Shown: positions 18,091 to 27,050 of the stretch, in pieces | Layout: every line of letters starts with the position of its first letter | How positions within the stretch are numbered: position 1 is the first letter of the stretch | Origin: Nonomuraea coxensis DSM 45129 | Lineage (GTDB): Bacteria; Actinomycetota; Actinomycetes; Streptosporangiales; Streptosporangiaceae | DNA: 64,000 bases | Assembly: GCF_019397265.1 (NCBI RefSeq) | Contig: NZ_CP068985.1 | Span: forward strand, 3,266,501-3,330,500 | Direction of reading: 5' to 3' | Position numbers and translations under genes: made by a program | Notes under the pieces: model-generated | Databases searched by the model: none | What the model saw: only the letters and a program-made list of their open reading frames with translations | What the model was told of the DNA's origin: nothing

Positions 18091-19128
18091 ATGACCTTTG
18101 ATCACGCGGCGCGCCTGGCGCGGCTCGCCGCGCTGCTGCCCGGCCGCGAGGTGCCGGCGCTCCTCGTCACCTCCGCGGTCAACGTCCGCTACCTGACGGG
18201 CCTGGCCAGCTCGAACGCGGCCGTCCTGGTCCGGGCCGACGGCTCGGCGCTGCTCGCCACCGACAACCGTTACATCGGCAAGGCCCGCACCCTCGGCGTC
18301 CCGGTGGTCGAGGCGTCCGACGTCGCGGCCCGGCTGGCCGAGCCGGGCGCGGGCATCGAGGCGGCGAACATGTCCGTCGCCACCTACCGCAGGCTGGGCC
18401 TGGAGCTGGTGCCGCTCGGCCCGGTGGTGGAGGAGCTGCGCGCGGTCAAGGACGACGCCGAGCTGGAGCTGCTGCGCACCGCCTGCGCCATCACCGACCA
18501 GGTGTTCGCCGACGTGTCGGCGCGCGTCGTCCCCGGCATGACGGAGCGCGAGCTGGCCCGGCTGCTGGAGAACCGCATGACCGAGCTGGGCGCCGACAAG
18601 CCGGCGTTCGACTCGATCGTGGCCGCGGGCGAGAACGGCGCGATCCCGCACCACGCGCCCACCGACAGGGAACTGCGCGCCGGCGACCTGGTGACGATGG
18701 ACTTCGGCGCCCGCTACCAGGGCTACCACGCCGACATGACCCGTACGGTCAGCCTCGGCCCGCCCGCCGCCTGGCAGCGCGAGCTCTACGACCTGGTCGC
18801 CGCCGCGCAGCGGGCGGGCAGGCACGCCCTCGCGCCCGGCGCGGCGGCCGGTGACGTGGACCGCGCGGCGCGCTCGATCGTGGCGGAGGCGGGCCACGGC
18901 GAGCATTTCCGGCACGGGCTCGGGCACGGCGTCGGCCTGGAGATCCACGAGGAGCCGTTCCTGGGCCCCTCGCGTACCGGTAGACTAGAGGATCGAGTTC
19001 CGATCACCGTCGAGCCCGGGGTCTACCTCCCCGGCCGAGGCGGCGTCCGGATCGAGGACACCCTCGTGACCCGTGCGGGCGGGCCGGAGCTTTTCACCAA
19101 GACGACCAAGGAGCTGCTCGTCCTTTAG
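18091..19128 (+). CDS. M24-family Xaa-Pro aminopeptidase/dipeptidase
   Basis: 345 residues with a creatinase-like N-terminal domain ([18 protein letters not shown]) and a pita-bread C-terminal domain. All five dinuclear metal ligands are visible: Asp in [18 protein letters not shown] (two), His in [15 protein letters not shown], Glu in TVEPGVYLP and Glu in VRIEDTLV. It removes residues N-terminal to proline or splits Xaa-Pro dipeptides in the cytosol. TAGATT at 18079-18084, six bases before ATG 18091, indicates a leaderless transcript. Association with efp directly downstream is widespread in bacteria. Whether it is an aminopeptidase P or a prolidase cannot be decided. Confidence 0.9.
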   Translation: MTFDHAARLARLAALLPGREVPALLVTSAVNVRYLTGLASSNAAVLVRADGSALLATDNRYIGKARTLGVPVVEASDVAARLAEPGAGIEAANMSVATYRRLGLELVPLGPVVEELRAVKDDAELELLRTACAITDQVFADVSARVVPGMTERELARLLENRMTELGADKPAFDSIVAAGENGAIPHHAPTDRELRAGDLVTMDFGARYQGYHADMTRTVSLGPPAAWQRELYDLVAAAQRAGRHALAPGAAAGDVDRAARSIVAEAGHGEHFRHGLGHGVGLEIHEEPFLGPSRTGRLEDRVPITVEPGVYLPGRGGVRIEDTLVTRAGGPELFTKTTKELLVL

Positions 19129-19154
19129 AGCGGCCGCACGCGGGAGAAGAACGA

Positions 19155-19715
19155 GTGGCGACGACCAACGACCTCAAGAACGGCATCGTGCTGAAGCTCG
19201 AGGGCGGTGAGCTCTGGAGCGTTGTCGAGTTCCAGCACGTCAAGCCGGGCAAGGGCGGCGCGTTCGTGCGCACCAAGCTCAAGAACGTCCTCTCCGGCAA
19301 GGTCGTCGACAAGACCTTCAACGCCGGCGTGAAGGTCGACGTGGCCAACGTCGACAAGCGCGAGATGCAGTACTCCTACCGCGACGGCGACGACTTCGTC
19401 TTCATGGACACCGAGACCTACGACATGGTCAACGTGCCCGCCTCCACGGTCGGCACCGCCGCCAACTACATGCTGGAGAACACCACGGCGACGGTCGCCT
19501 TCAACGAGGGCGCCGCCCTCTACGTCGACCTGCCCGCCGCGGCCGAGCTCACGATCGCCAACACCGAGCCGGGCCTGCAGGGCGACCGCTCCACCGGCGG
19601 CACCAAGCCCGCCACGCTGGAGACCGGCGCGGAGATCAAGGTCCCGCTGTTCATCACGACGGGCGAGAAGGTGAAGGTCGACACCCGCACCGGCGAGTAC
19701 CTCGGCCGGGCCTGA
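19155..19715 (+). CDS. efp: Elongation factor P
   Basis: 186 residues, three OB-like domains. EF-P binds between the P and E sites of the ribosome and relieves stalling at polyproline; many proteins in this window have proline runs. The acceptor loop is KPGKGGAF near residues 31-38, with the lysine in the usual place. In actinobacteria this lysine is generally used without the EpmA-type modification. The GTG start at 19155 has a GGGAGAAG SD at 19141-19148. Only one base separates its stop from nusB, so the two are co-transcribed. Confidence 0.97.
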   Translation: MATTNDLKNGIVLKLEGGELWSVVEFQHVKPGKGGAFVRTKLKNVLSGKVVDKTFNAGVKVDVANVDKREMQYSYRDGDDFVFMDTETYDMVNVPASTVGTAANYMLENTTATVAFNEGAALYVDLPAAAELTIANTEPGLQGDRSTGGTKPATLETGAEIKVPLFITTGEKVKVDTRTGEYLGRA

Positions 19716-19716
19716 G

Positions 19717-20127
19717 GTGTCGGCACGCGGCAAGGCGCGCAGGCGTGCGCTCGACATCCTCTTCGAGGCGGAGTTGCGCGGCGAGGACCCGCTGAGGATC
19801 CTCGCCGAGCGTGTGGAGCGGCAGGAGCCCCCGGTCAACGAATACACCTCGACCATCGTCGAGGGCGTGGCGCGGCACCGCCCGCGCATCGACGAGCTGA
19901 TCACCACCTACGCCGAGGGCTGGACCCTCGACCGCATGCCCGCGGTCGACCGCAACCTGCTGCGCGGCGGCACCTACGAGCTGCTGTGGATGCCCGACGT
20001 CCCCGAGGGCGTGGTGATCAGCGAGTGGGTGCACCTGGCGGGTGAGCTGTCCACCGACGAGTCCCCTCAGTTCGTCAACGGGCTGCTGGCCAGATTCAAG
20101 CAACTCAAGCCAAGCCTCACCCTTTAG
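19717..20127 (+). CDS. nusB: Transcription antitermination factor NusB
   Basis: 136 residues, all-helical NusB fold: an N-terminal KARRRALDILFEAELRG helix, an RPRIDELI segment, the VDRNLLRGGTYELLWMPDVPEGVVISEWV core and a FVNGLLARF ending. With NusE/S10 it binds boxA RNA and promotes processive rRNA transcription. The start is GTG 19717, one base after the efp stop. A GC-rich hairpin 190 bases downstream may end the operon. Confidence 0.95.
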   Translation: MSARGKARRRALDILFEAELRGEDPLRILAERVERQEPPVNEYTSTIVEGVARHRPRIDELITTYAEGWTLDRMPAVDRNLLRGGTYELLWMPDVPEGVVISEWVHLAGELSTDESPQFVNGLLARFKQLKPSLTL

Positions 20128-20135
20128 AGACCCGT

Positions 20136-20161
20136 CGAAACCGGTCGTTTCGGGGTAGCCT
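20136..20161 (+). promoter_or_regulatory. Palindrome next to a possible -10 box
   Basis: CGAAAC-CGGTC-GTTTCG (20136-20152) lies four bases before TAGCCT (20156-20161), a match to the TANNNT -10 pattern used elsewhere in this window. A dyad in the -35 region could be an operator. No good coding region follows immediately, so the transcript, if any, would be a long leader of the methyltransferase or a small RNA. The support is weak. Confidence 0.3.
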
Positions 20162-20316
20162 CCAAACACAGCGACCGCTCGGCCGTGGGGGCGCGGGCGG
20201 CATGATCGCGTACGGAGAAGTGGCGCGTCACCAGCCGCGACGCGCCCCTTCTGCGTATCCCCGCCTGTTCTCCCCGTTTCCCGCCTGTTCCCCCGGCCCT
20301 CCTCGCACTGCGTTCG

Positions 20317-20350
20317 CCGCTGCCCCCGCTGTCGCCCGCGGGGGCAGCGG
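20317..20350 (+). terminator. 13-bp perfect GC hairpin, possible efp-nusB terminator
   Basis: CCGCTGCCCCCGC (20317-20329) pairs perfectly with GCGGGGGCAGCGG (20338-20350) around an eight-base loop. There is no U-tract, as is common for actinomycete terminators. It lies in the otherwise gene-free 20128-20442 interval. That interval also contains a TAGGCT (20368-20373) that may serve as -10 for the methyltransferase gene. Confidence 0.5.
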
Positions 20351-20442
20351 ACGATGCCGGCACCGCGTAGGCTGGGGCGCGTCCGCGAAGGAGCCCGCCG
20401 CGAAGCAGCAGCTCGCGGGGCGAGAGGGAGGCGAGCCCAACG

Positions 20443-21195
20443 TTGCGTGCTGAAAGCGTCACGAGGACCCCGGGGGTGCGCACCGCCGTCGTCTGGGACG
20501 CGCTGCGGTCGGTCCTGGCCGAGCGGACCGCGGCCACCGGCCGCGAGGCGCTCGACATCGTCGACGCCGGCGGGGGCACCGGCGGCTTCGCCGTGCCGCT
20601 GGCCGAGCTGGGCCACTCCGTCACCGTGGTCGACCCGAGCCCCGACTCGCTGGCCGCGCTGGAGCGCCGGGCCAAGGAGAAGGGCGTGGGCGTGCGTTCG
20701 CTGCAGGGCGACGCCGACGCCCTGGGCGAGCTGATCCAGCGTGACAGCGCCGATCTGGTGCTCTGCCACAGCGTCCTGGAGTACGTCGAGGACCCCCTGA
20801 GTGCGCTGACCGCCGTCGCGGGCGTGCTGCGCAGGGGCGGCGCCGTCAGCGTGCTGGCCGCCAACCCGGTCGCCAGCGCCATCCACCGCGCTCTCGCCGG
20901 GCAGTTCGACGAGGCGCGGGCGGTGCTCGGCGACCCGCGGGGGAGCTGGGGCGAGCGCGACCCCACGCCCCGCCGCTTCACCGCCGGGGCGCTGGCCGAG
21001 CTGCTGGGCGCCACCGGTTTCGCGGTCGGCCCGGTCCACGGCGTGCGCGTCTTCTCCGACCTGGTGCCGAGCCGGCTGGTGGACGGCGAGCCCGGCGCGG
21101 CCGAGTCGCTGGCGGCGCTGGAGCAGGCCGCCGCCGCGCATCCCGTGCTGCGTGACATCGCGACCCAGCTGCACGTGCTGGGTCACCGCGCCTGA
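20443..21195 (+). CDS. Class I SAM-dependent methyltransferase
   Basis: 250 residues with a Rossmann-like methyltransferase fold: motif I IVDAGGGTGGFAVPLAELGH (about 39-58), the acidic VTVVDPSPDSL loop, LQGDADAL, and motif IV SADLVLCHSVLEYVEDP, then a VLRRGGAVSVLAANP strand. It resembles SmtA-type proteins; the substrate is unknown. The start is TTG 20443 preceded by GGGAGG (20429-20434), with an in-frame GTG two codons later (20449) close by. Transcription probably starts near 20380 after TAGGCT 20368-20373. The dinB gene follows but has its own promoter. Confidence 0.8.
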   Translation: MRAESVTRTPGVRTAVVWDALRSVLAERTAATGREALDIVDAGGGTGGFAVPLAELGHSVTVVDPSPDSLAALERRAKEKGVGVRSLQGDADALGELIQRDSADLVLCHSVLEYVEDPLSALTAVAGVLRRGGAVSVLAANPVASAIHRALAGQFDEARAVLGDPRGSWGERDPTPRRFTAGALAELLGATGFAVGPVHGVRVFSDLVPSRLVDGEPGAAESLAALEQAAAAHPVLRDIATQLHVLGHRA

Positions 21196-21219
21196 GCGCC
21201 CTCAGGGGCGTCCCTGGTA

Positions 21220-21242
21220 TCGAATTCGTGTTCGGATAGAAT
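21220..21242 (+). promoter_or_regulatory. SOS (LexA)-like box overlapping a leaderless dinB promoter
   Basis: GAATTCGTGTTC at 21222-21233 matches the gram-positive/actinobacterial LexA box GAAC-N4-GTTC in all but one position. It sits between the expected -35 region and a TAGAAT -10 box (21237-21242). The -10 is seven bases before the GTG of dinB, so the transcript is probably leaderless. LexA bound here would block RNA polymerase. Binding is inferred from the motif and from the known SOS control of Y-family polymerases. Confidence 0.65.
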
Positions 21243-21249
21243 CGACGGC

Positions 21250-22491
21250 GTGTCCCGTAAGCAGATCACCGGCATCGGCCCCGCTCCGCGCACCGGGGCC
21301 GATGACAGCGGCTGCCCGATACTCCACGTCGACATGGACGCCTTCTTCGCCAGCGTCGAGCTGCTCGAACGCCCCGAGCTGCGCGGCCGCCCGGTCATCG
21401 TGGGCTCGCCCGCCGGGCGCGGCGTCGTGCTCAGCGCCACCTACGAGGCCCGCGCCTACGGCGTGCACTCCGCGATGCCGATGAGCCGGGCCCGCCGGCT
21501 CTGCCCGCAGGCCGTGATCATCCCGCCCGGCCACGGGAAATACTCCGAGGTCTCCAAGGGCGTCATGGAGATCTTCCACGCGATCACCCCGCTGGTCGAG
21601 CCGATCGCCTCCGACGAGGCGTTCCTCGACGTCGGCGGCGCCCGGCGGCGGCTCGGCCCGCCCGCCGCCATCGCCGCGATGATCAAGGAGCAGGTTCTCG
21701 ACCGCTACGGCATCACGTGCTCGGTGGGCGTGGCCTCCAGCAAGTTCGTGGCCAAGCTGGCCTCCAAGCAGTGCAAGCCCGACGGCCTGCTGGTGGTCCC
21801 GGCCGGCGAGGTGGTGGCCTTCCTCCACCCGCTGCCCGTGTCGGCCCTCTGGGGCGTCGGCGAGCGCACCGAGCAGTCCCTGGTCCGCCTCGGCATCCGC
21901 ACCGTCGGAGACCTCGCCAGGGTGCCGCCGGGCACGCTCCAGCGCGAGCTGGGGCAGGCGGTGGGCGGCCACCTGGCGGCGCTGGCCTGGGGGCGCGACG
22001 AGCGCCAGGTGAGCGCGCACGTGCCCGACAAGAGCATCGGCAACGAGGAGACCTTCGCCACGGACGTCGACGACCCCGGCGTCATCAGGCGCGAGCTGCT
22101 GCGGCTGTCGGAGCGGGTGGCCGCCAGGATGCGTAAGGGCGGACACGTGGGAAGAACTGTAAGTGTGAAGCTTCGCCGAGCCGATTTCACGACGATCACG
22201 CGCTCGCGCACGTTGCGTGAGCCGACCGACGTGGCCCAGGTGATCTACGCGACCGCCTGCGAGTTGTTCCAGGCCGCGGGCCTGGAGCGGGTGCGGCTGC
22301 GCCTGGTGGGGGTCCGGATGGAGAACCTGCGCCCGGCGGAGGAGGCCACCAGGCAGCTCAGTCTCGGCGAGCGGGAGACCGGGTGGCGCGAGGCCGAGCA
22401 GGCGATGGACAAGGCGATCCGGAGATTCGGTCCCGATGCGGTGGTCCCAGCATCGCTCGTACGTGGCAAGCTTGATGAAATAGAGACATGA
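21250..22491 (+). CDS. dinB: DNA polymerase IV (Y-family)
   Basis: 413 residues with the Y-family layout. The palm has catalytic acidic residues in ILHVDMDAFFASVELLERP and in ASDEAFLDV, with GVASSKFVAKLASKQCKPDGL between. A helix-hairpin-helix thumb region follows (LWGVGERTEQSLVRLGIRTVGDLA), then a little-finger domain with SIGNEETFATDV and VSVKLRRADFTTITRS. It copies damaged templates with low fidelity. The start GTG 21250 is fixed by the promoter. It lacks an obvious C-terminal QLSLF clamp motif; RQLSLGERE near residue 375 is the nearest match and may serve. Confidence 0.93.
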   Translation: MSRKQITGIGPAPRTGADDSGCPILHVDMDAFFASVELLERPELRGRPVIVGSPAGRGVVLSATYEARAYGVHSAMPMSRARRLCPQAVIIPPGHGKYSEVSKGVMEIFHAITPLVEPIASDEAFLDVGGARRRLGPPAAIAAMIKEQVLDRYGITCSVGVASSKFVAKLASKQCKPDGLLVVPAGEVVAFLHPLPVSALWGVGERTEQSLVRLGIRTVGDLARVPPGTLQRELGQAVGGHLAALAWGRDERQVSAHVPDKSIGNEETFATDVDDPGVIRRELLRLSERVAARMRKGGHVGRTVSVKLRRADFTTITRSRTLREPTDVAQVIYATACELFQAAGLERVRLRLVGVRMENLRPAEEATRQLSLGERETGWREAEQAMDKAIRRFGPDAVVPASLVRGKLDEIET

Positions 22492-22719
22492 CGCCGATGT
22501 CCCTACTTTGTGGTAAGCCGGGATCGCGATTTTGGGGAGAGGGGGGCGAGATGGGCCACAATGGAGCCATGACGTCACCTCCGGTTTGGTCTGCGTTGGA
22601 CGTTTGCTTTCGCCTACGTCTACAGCCTCGTATTCTGGGGATAACCGACCGCGAGGTTCGGACACCCCGTGTCGTCCGTTGCCGTCTTCCCCGTCCTGGG
22701 GCTGTCCTTGGGAGGCGCC

Positions 22720-23127
22720 GTGCCGCTCTCTGAGCACGAGCAGCGCTTGCTCGACCAGATCGAGCAGGCCCTCTACGCCGAGGACCCGAAGTGGGCCAAC
22801 ACCGTAAGGATCAGTGACCCGCGCCGTCACTACAAGCGTCGCCTCGTCAAGGCCACCATCGGCTTTGCCCTCGGCGTCGTCGTCATGATGGTCGGCGTCG
22901 TCGTGAGCGGCAATGCTCTGATCCCCCTCGGCGTCGGCGGTTTCGTGGTCATGCTCGCCGCGTGTCTGTGGGGCCTGTCGAGCTGGAAACGTATGAACGG
23001 GTTCGGCGACACCCCGCCGGCCGCCCCCGGGCAGGCCGCGCCGGGCAAGCCGGTCCGCCGGGCCAACCGGGGCACCTTCATGGAGCGCATGGAGGAGCGC
23101 TGGCGCCGTCGGCACGACGAGCGCTGA
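22720..23127 (+). CDS. DUF3040 membrane protein
   Basis: 135 residues. It begins with the DUF3040 signature PLSEHEQRLLDQIEQALYAEDPKWAN, continues with a basic stretch, and has two transmembrane helices (about 46-68 and 71-90) and a charged tail ending RMEERWRRRHDER. DUF3040 proteins are small actinobacterial membrane proteins of unknown function, often found just upstream of mraZ as here. GGAGG at 22711-22715 precedes GTG 22720. TATTCT (22631-22636) may be the -10. The 228 bases between dinB and this gene show nothing else. Confidence 0.85.
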   Translation: MPLSEHEQRLLDQIEQALYAEDPKWANTVRISDPRRHYKRRLVKATIGFALGVVVMMVGVVVSGNALIPLGVGGFVVMLAACLWGLSSWKRMNGFGDTPPAAPGQAAPGKPVRRANRGTFMERMEERWRRRHDER

Positions 23128-23173
23128 GCCCGCCGCCCCGGTGACGGGCGTCCCTCGGGGCGCCCCCTGACGC

Positions 23174-23223
23174 GAGTGAGCGTGCGGCCCCTCCCCGACG
23201 GGGGAGGGGCCGCACGCTCACTC
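23174..23223. terminator. Perfect 23-bp hairpin between convergent genes
   Basis: A 23-base arm starting GAGTGAGCGTGCGG (23174-23196) is exactly complementary to the arm 23201-23223, with a GACG tetraloop. It lies between the DUF3040 gene (ends 23127, plus) and the transglutaminase gene (ends 23254, minus), so it can terminate transcription from both sides. There is no U-tract. A second, imperfect hairpin occurs at about 23147-23166. Confidence 0.85.
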
Positions 23224-23253
23224 ATGTTCCCGTAGCCCTTGCCGGGCGGCCGG

Positions 23254-25725
23254 TCAGGAGCCCTTCTCGGCGGCCGTGCGGCGCAGCCTGATGTTCTCCA
23301 GCAGGTCGAACCCGTCCAGCAGCCGCTCGCCGAAGCCGCGCAGCCGCCGCAGCGTCGACGGCGGCAGCAGCACCGCCCGGATCCGCCGCCGCCGCGACAC
23401 CGTCGCCGCGACGGCCTGGCGCACCGTCCGCAACTCCTTGCGCAGCGGCCCCGCGGGTCCCGGGTCACGGGCGAACAGCGCCCGCTCGACGGCCGAGGCG
23501 ATGGCCGACAGGGCCGCCGCCGCGTCCGCGCCGAACTCGTACTGCTGGACCAGCCGCCGCGCCAGCGCCCGGGGGGTCTCGCTGGTGTGGCGGGCCAGGC
23601 CGTAGTCGTACAGGACGTCGTCCAGCTCGGCCCAGGCCGCCGCGACCGGCGGGACGCGCCCGTCGCCGGCCGCCCTGGCCGTCACTCCCGTCACCTCGTC
23701 CGGCGGCGACGTCGCCTGCCGGTTCAGCGCCCGTACCCGGCGGTTCCTGGTGACCAGCCGCGCCGCCGCGGGGATCAGCAGGACCAGCAGCAGCCCGGCG
23801 AGCCCGAGGCCGACCTTGCCGATCACCGGCGTGGACTCCTCCGTCGCCGGCAGGCCGCCCGCCAGGAGCTGGCTCTCCCGGTCCACCGCGCGCGGGTTCT
23901 GCTGCGAGCCGGGGGCGATCGCGTCGCCGTCCGCCGGGCTCGTCGCGCCGGGCGTCGGCGTCGAGGAGTCGCCGGTGGACTCCGGCGCCGGCACCGAGTA
24001 CTCCGGCGCCCGCGCGCTGCCCTGCCCCAGCGACCCCGCGGGCGTCGGCTCGAACGGCAGCCAGCCCACCCCGTCGAAGTACAGCTCCGGCCACGAGTGG
24101 GAGTCGTTGGTCCCCACCTGCCACCGGCCGCCGACGACGCTCCCGCCGGTGTAGCCGATCGCCACCCGCGACGGGATGCCCATCAGCCGGGCCAGCACCG
24201 CCATGGACGCGGCGAACTGCTCGCAGTAGCCCGTCCTGCTGTGCAGCAGGAAGTCGGCGAGCGCGGAGTTGCTGTGCCCCTGCGTACGCAGGTTGTAGGT
24301 GAAACCGCCGTCCTCGGTGAACCACTTCTGCAGCTTCACCGCCGCCTCGTACGGCGAGGAGGCGTCCCCGGCGATCCGCCGCGGCAGCGCCCGGATCTCG
24401 GCCGGCAGGTTGCCGGGCAGCGCGAGGAAACGCCGGTCCACCGCGTCCCGGTCGAACGGCAGCGACTCCAGCAGCGTGCGCGTCGGCGCCGGCTCCGACG
24501 TCAGCACCCGGTAGCCCAGCCCCGCCGCCTCGTCGCGGGTGGAGAAGACCATCAGCGTGTCCACGTCGGCCCGCCAGTCGCCGTCCACCTGGATCTCGCG
24601 CGGCGGGTACGGCAGCGGCAGGAACTTCAGCTCCGCGATCTCGTCGCTGATCTCGATGTCGGTCGTCACGTTCGTGACGTCGGTCCTCCCGGTCAGGCCG
24701 GGCGGCGCGGGCAGCGGGCCGTTGTCCGTCCTGTTGGCGGGGGCGCCCTTCGGCTGCGTCATGCCGAACTGCTGGCCGTCGAACGTGTCGAGCGTGTAGA
24801 TCCGCAGGTAGCGGGGCTGGTTGTCGTTGCTGGCGTAGGTGAGGACGACGCGCCGCTCGGGCAGTTCGAGCTGGCCCTTCAGGTTGGCGATCGGGTTGGG
24901 GATGCTGATGGAGTTGCCGCGCCCGCCCGTCCCCGTGCCGCCCACACCGAACTGGAAGAACGACACCGGCTCCATCGCCGGCAGCAGCGCGGGCACCAGC
25001 ACGGCGAGCGCGATCGCGGCGAACCCGATCCGCTTGCCCGACAGCCGCAGCCCGCTCGTGTCGGCCGCCGCCGCCGGCCGTGCCGCGACGGCGTTCCGTT
25101 CCTGGCCTCCCGCCTGCGGCGTGGCCGCCATGCGGGTCCTGCGTACCAGCACCGCCCGGCCCCAGTGGCCGATCCGCTCCCGCCCGTCGGCGACCAGCAG
25201 GCCGACGAAGCCGAACGCGGCGATGATGAACGCCGGCCAGCTGATCGGGTCCGGCAGGATCGTCGCCGGGACCGTCGCGAGCGCCAGCAGCGGCAGCCCC
25301 GCCAGGGCGGCCCGGCGCAGCCGCGCCGCGAACAGGTCCACGAGGATCGCGATGAGCGCGATCCCGCCGGTGGTCAGCAGCACGATGCCCTCGGTGTTCG
25401 GCACCGGGGCGGCGAAGCGCTGGATGTCGGCCCAGCCGGTCCCGAGCAGCCGGCCGAGCTCCACCACCGACTCCTTCGTCGGCACCGCCAGCCCCCACGC
25501 CTCCTCGGCGGAGAAGGACATCGTCAGGTAGACCCACGTGGCGGCCAGGGCCAGGGCCGGCGCCGCCCACGCCGGCAGCGACAGGCGGCTGCTCACCAGA
25601 CCGGCGACCACCACGGCCAGCACGGCGCCGAGCGACGACCAGAACCACGTCCCGCCCTCGAACAGGGGGTAGAGCAGGATGGCCGCGGTGAACGTGGCCG
25701 CCCCCGAGGCGATGGTCAGTCTCAT
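23254..25725 (-). CDS. Membrane transglutaminase-like protein (TgpA type)
   Basis: 823 residues. About six transmembrane helices fill the N-terminal 200 residues. A periplasmic-side region follows with a transglutaminase core: GYCEQFAASMAVLARLMGIPSRVAIGYTGG (catalytic Cys), then SHSWPELYFDGVGWLPFEPTP (His and Asp). A Ser/Pro-rich stretch, a further transmembrane helix (about 645-665) and a cytoplasmic DUF4129-like tail complete it. The triad is intact. It ends the MoxR-DUF58-transglutaminase operon, with ten bases separating it from the DUF58 gene. In this widespread gene set the MoxR ATPase and the DUF58 protein are thought to handle or activate membrane or secreted partners; the substrate is unknown. 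Confidence 0.9.
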   Translation of the reverse strand: MRLTIASGAATFTAAILLYPLFEGGTWFWSSLGAVLAVVVAGLVSSRLSLPAWAAPALALAATWVYLTMSFSAEEAWGLAVPTKESVVELGRLLGTGWADIQRFAAPVPNTEGIVLLTTGGIALIAILVDLFAARLRRAALAGLPLLALATVPATILPDPISWPAFIIAAFGFVGLLVADGRERIGHWGRAVLVRRTRMAATPQAGGQERNAVAARPAAAADTSGLRLSGKRIGFAAIALAVLVPALLPAMEPVSFFQFGVGGTGTGGRGNSISIPNPIANLKGQLELPERRVVLTYASNDNQPRYLRIYTLDTFDGQQFGMTQPKGAPANRTDNGPLPAPPGLTGRTDVTNVTTDIEISDEIAELKFLPLPYPPREIQVDGDWRADVDTLMVFSTRDEAAGLGYRVLTSEPAPTRTLLESLPFDRDAVDRRFLALPGNLPAEIRALPRRIAGDASSPYEAAVKLQKWFTEDGGFTYNLRTQGHSNSALADFLLHSRTGYCEQFAASMAVLARLMGIPSRVAIGYTGGSVVGGRWQVGTNDSHSWPELYFDGVGWLPFEPTPAGSLGQGSARAPEYSVPAPESTGDSSTPTPGATSPADGDAIAPGSQQNPRAVDRESQLLAGGLPATEESTPVIGKVGLGLAGLLLVLLIPAAARLVTRNRRVRALNRQATSPPDEVTGVTARAAGDGRVPPVAAAWAELDDVLYDYGLARHTSETPRALARRLVQQYEFGADAAAALSAIASAVERALFARDPGPAGPLRKELRTVRQAVAATVSRRRRIRAVLLPPSTLRRLRGFGERLLDGFDLLENIRLRRTAAEKGS

Positions 25726-25735
25726 GTCCTCCCCC

Positions 25736-26998
25736 TCACGCCGGGCCTCCCGCCGGGTTGAGCACGTACCGGCCGCGGTTGGCGGCGTGCTGCCAGACCG
25801 ACGCGATCGACGCGCCCGCGGGCAGGTCGACGATGCGCCAGCCGTACCCGGCGAGCACCGCCCGCACGGCCTGATGGTCGTCGGCCGAGCCGGGCCCGCC
25901 GCCGTCCCAGGTGTCGACGCCGAGCAGCACGGCGACGCCGGTGATGCTGCTGTGCCGCAGCCGGGCCAGCTCCCTCGCCTCCTCCGGCTCCAGCGCGCCG
26001 AGCACGGCCACGATCAGCCCGTCGCCGCCGCCCTGGCGCAGCGCCGAGACGCCCATCTCCAGGGAGCGGGCCGGGCTCTGCCGGATCACGGCGAGGGTGT
26101 CGAGCAGCGAGTAGCTGAGCCCGCTGTCGGTCAGGTGCTCGGCCCCCTGGTCGGTGACCAGCCGCAGGCCCAGCCCCTCGTGGGCGAGGTGCACGCCGAT
26201 GGAGGCCGCGGCCGAGACCGCCACCTCGAACGACGAGCGCGGCCCCTCGCCGCGGTGCGCGTGCCGGCGGGTGTCGAGCAGGAGCGCGCCGCGGCTCTGC
26301 CACTGCTGCTCCTCCCGCCGCACCATCAGCTCGCCGCGCCGGGCGGTCGAGCGCCAGTGCACCCGGCGCAGGTCGTCGCCCTGCCGGTACTCGCGCGGCG
26401 CCACGTCGTCGTCGCCGGCCGCCGCCACGCTCCGCGTGCGGCTCTCGCCGCCGCCCGACCACTCGCCCGACAGCCGTACGTGCGGCAGCGCCGCCACGTG
26501 CGGGGTCACCACGAGCGTGTCGCTGATGGTGAACGAACGGGTCAGCTCCACCAGCCCGAACGGGTCCGCGATGCGGATGGACAGAGGCCCGATCGTGTAG
26601 CGGCCCCGCAGGTCGGAGCGCACCCGGTAGTCGATCTCCCGCACGCCGCGCGGCTCGACCCGGTCCAGCACGAACCGGGGCCGCACGCCCAGCGCGTACG
26701 GGACCGTGTCCTCGATGAGCAGCAGCCCGGTGGGCAGCCGGGTGACGTTCTCCAGCCGCAGGGTCACGGTGGCCTCGCCGCCCACCTCGGCCCGCGGCGG
26801 GTCCAGCCGCCGGGCGCAGCTCAGCCGGTAGCGGGTCCGCGCCACCACCATGGCGGCCAGCAGCGGCAGCGCCGTGATGAGCACCCCGATCCTGAACAGG
26901 TCGTTCTCGCCGAGGAAGAACGCCATCAGCAGGGCCGCGATCCCCGAGGCGAGGAACGAGCGGCCCCTGCTGGTCAGCGCCCGGAGCCCGGCCCTCAT
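25736..26998 (-). CDS. DUF58 domain protein
   Basis: 420 residues. Two N-terminal transmembrane segments (about 14-50) are followed by a beta-rich region and the DUF58 signature APREYRQGDDLRRVHWRSTARRGELMVRREEQQ. The C-terminal part has a VWA-like topology (ALLLDTRRHAHRG, DGLIVAVLGALEPEEA). DUF58 proteins almost always pair with MoxR ATPases, as here: the moxR gene ends 52 bases upstream. ATG 26998 is the natural start. Role: probably an adaptor for the MoxR chaperone. That is inferred from gene pairing. Confidence 0.9.
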   Translation of the reverse strand: MRAGLRALTSRGRSFLASGIAALLMAFFLGENDLFRIGVLITALPLLAAMVVARTRYRLSCARRLDPPRAEVGGEATVTLRLENVTRLPTGLLLIEDTVPYALGVRPRFVLDRVEPRGVREIDYRVRSDLRGRYTIGPLSIRIADPFGLVELTRSFTISDTLVVTPHVAALPHVRLSGEWSGGGESRTRSVAAAGDDDVAPREYRQGDDLRRVHWRSTARRGELMVRREEQQWQSRGALLLDTRRHAHRGEGPRSSFEVAVSAAASIGVHLAHEGLGLRLVTDQGAEHLTDSGLSYSLLDTLAVIRQSPARSLEMGVSALRQGGGDGLIVAVLGALEPEEARELARLRHSSITGVAVLLGVDTWDGGGPGSADDHQAVRAVLAGYGWRIVDLPAGASIASVWQHAANRGRYVLNPAGGPA

Positions 26999-27050
26999 GA
27001 CGTGCCGCCCGCGCCGTGCGGCCCGGAGGCGTGCGCGCGCCGCCGGCCCA

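Noticed and set aside
20202..20453. Plus-strand 83-codon frame between nusB and the methyltransferase
   Set aside because: Pro/Ala/Arg-rich composition, no SD and no homology that I recognise; it crosses the perfect 13-bp hairpin and the methyltransferase promoter region.
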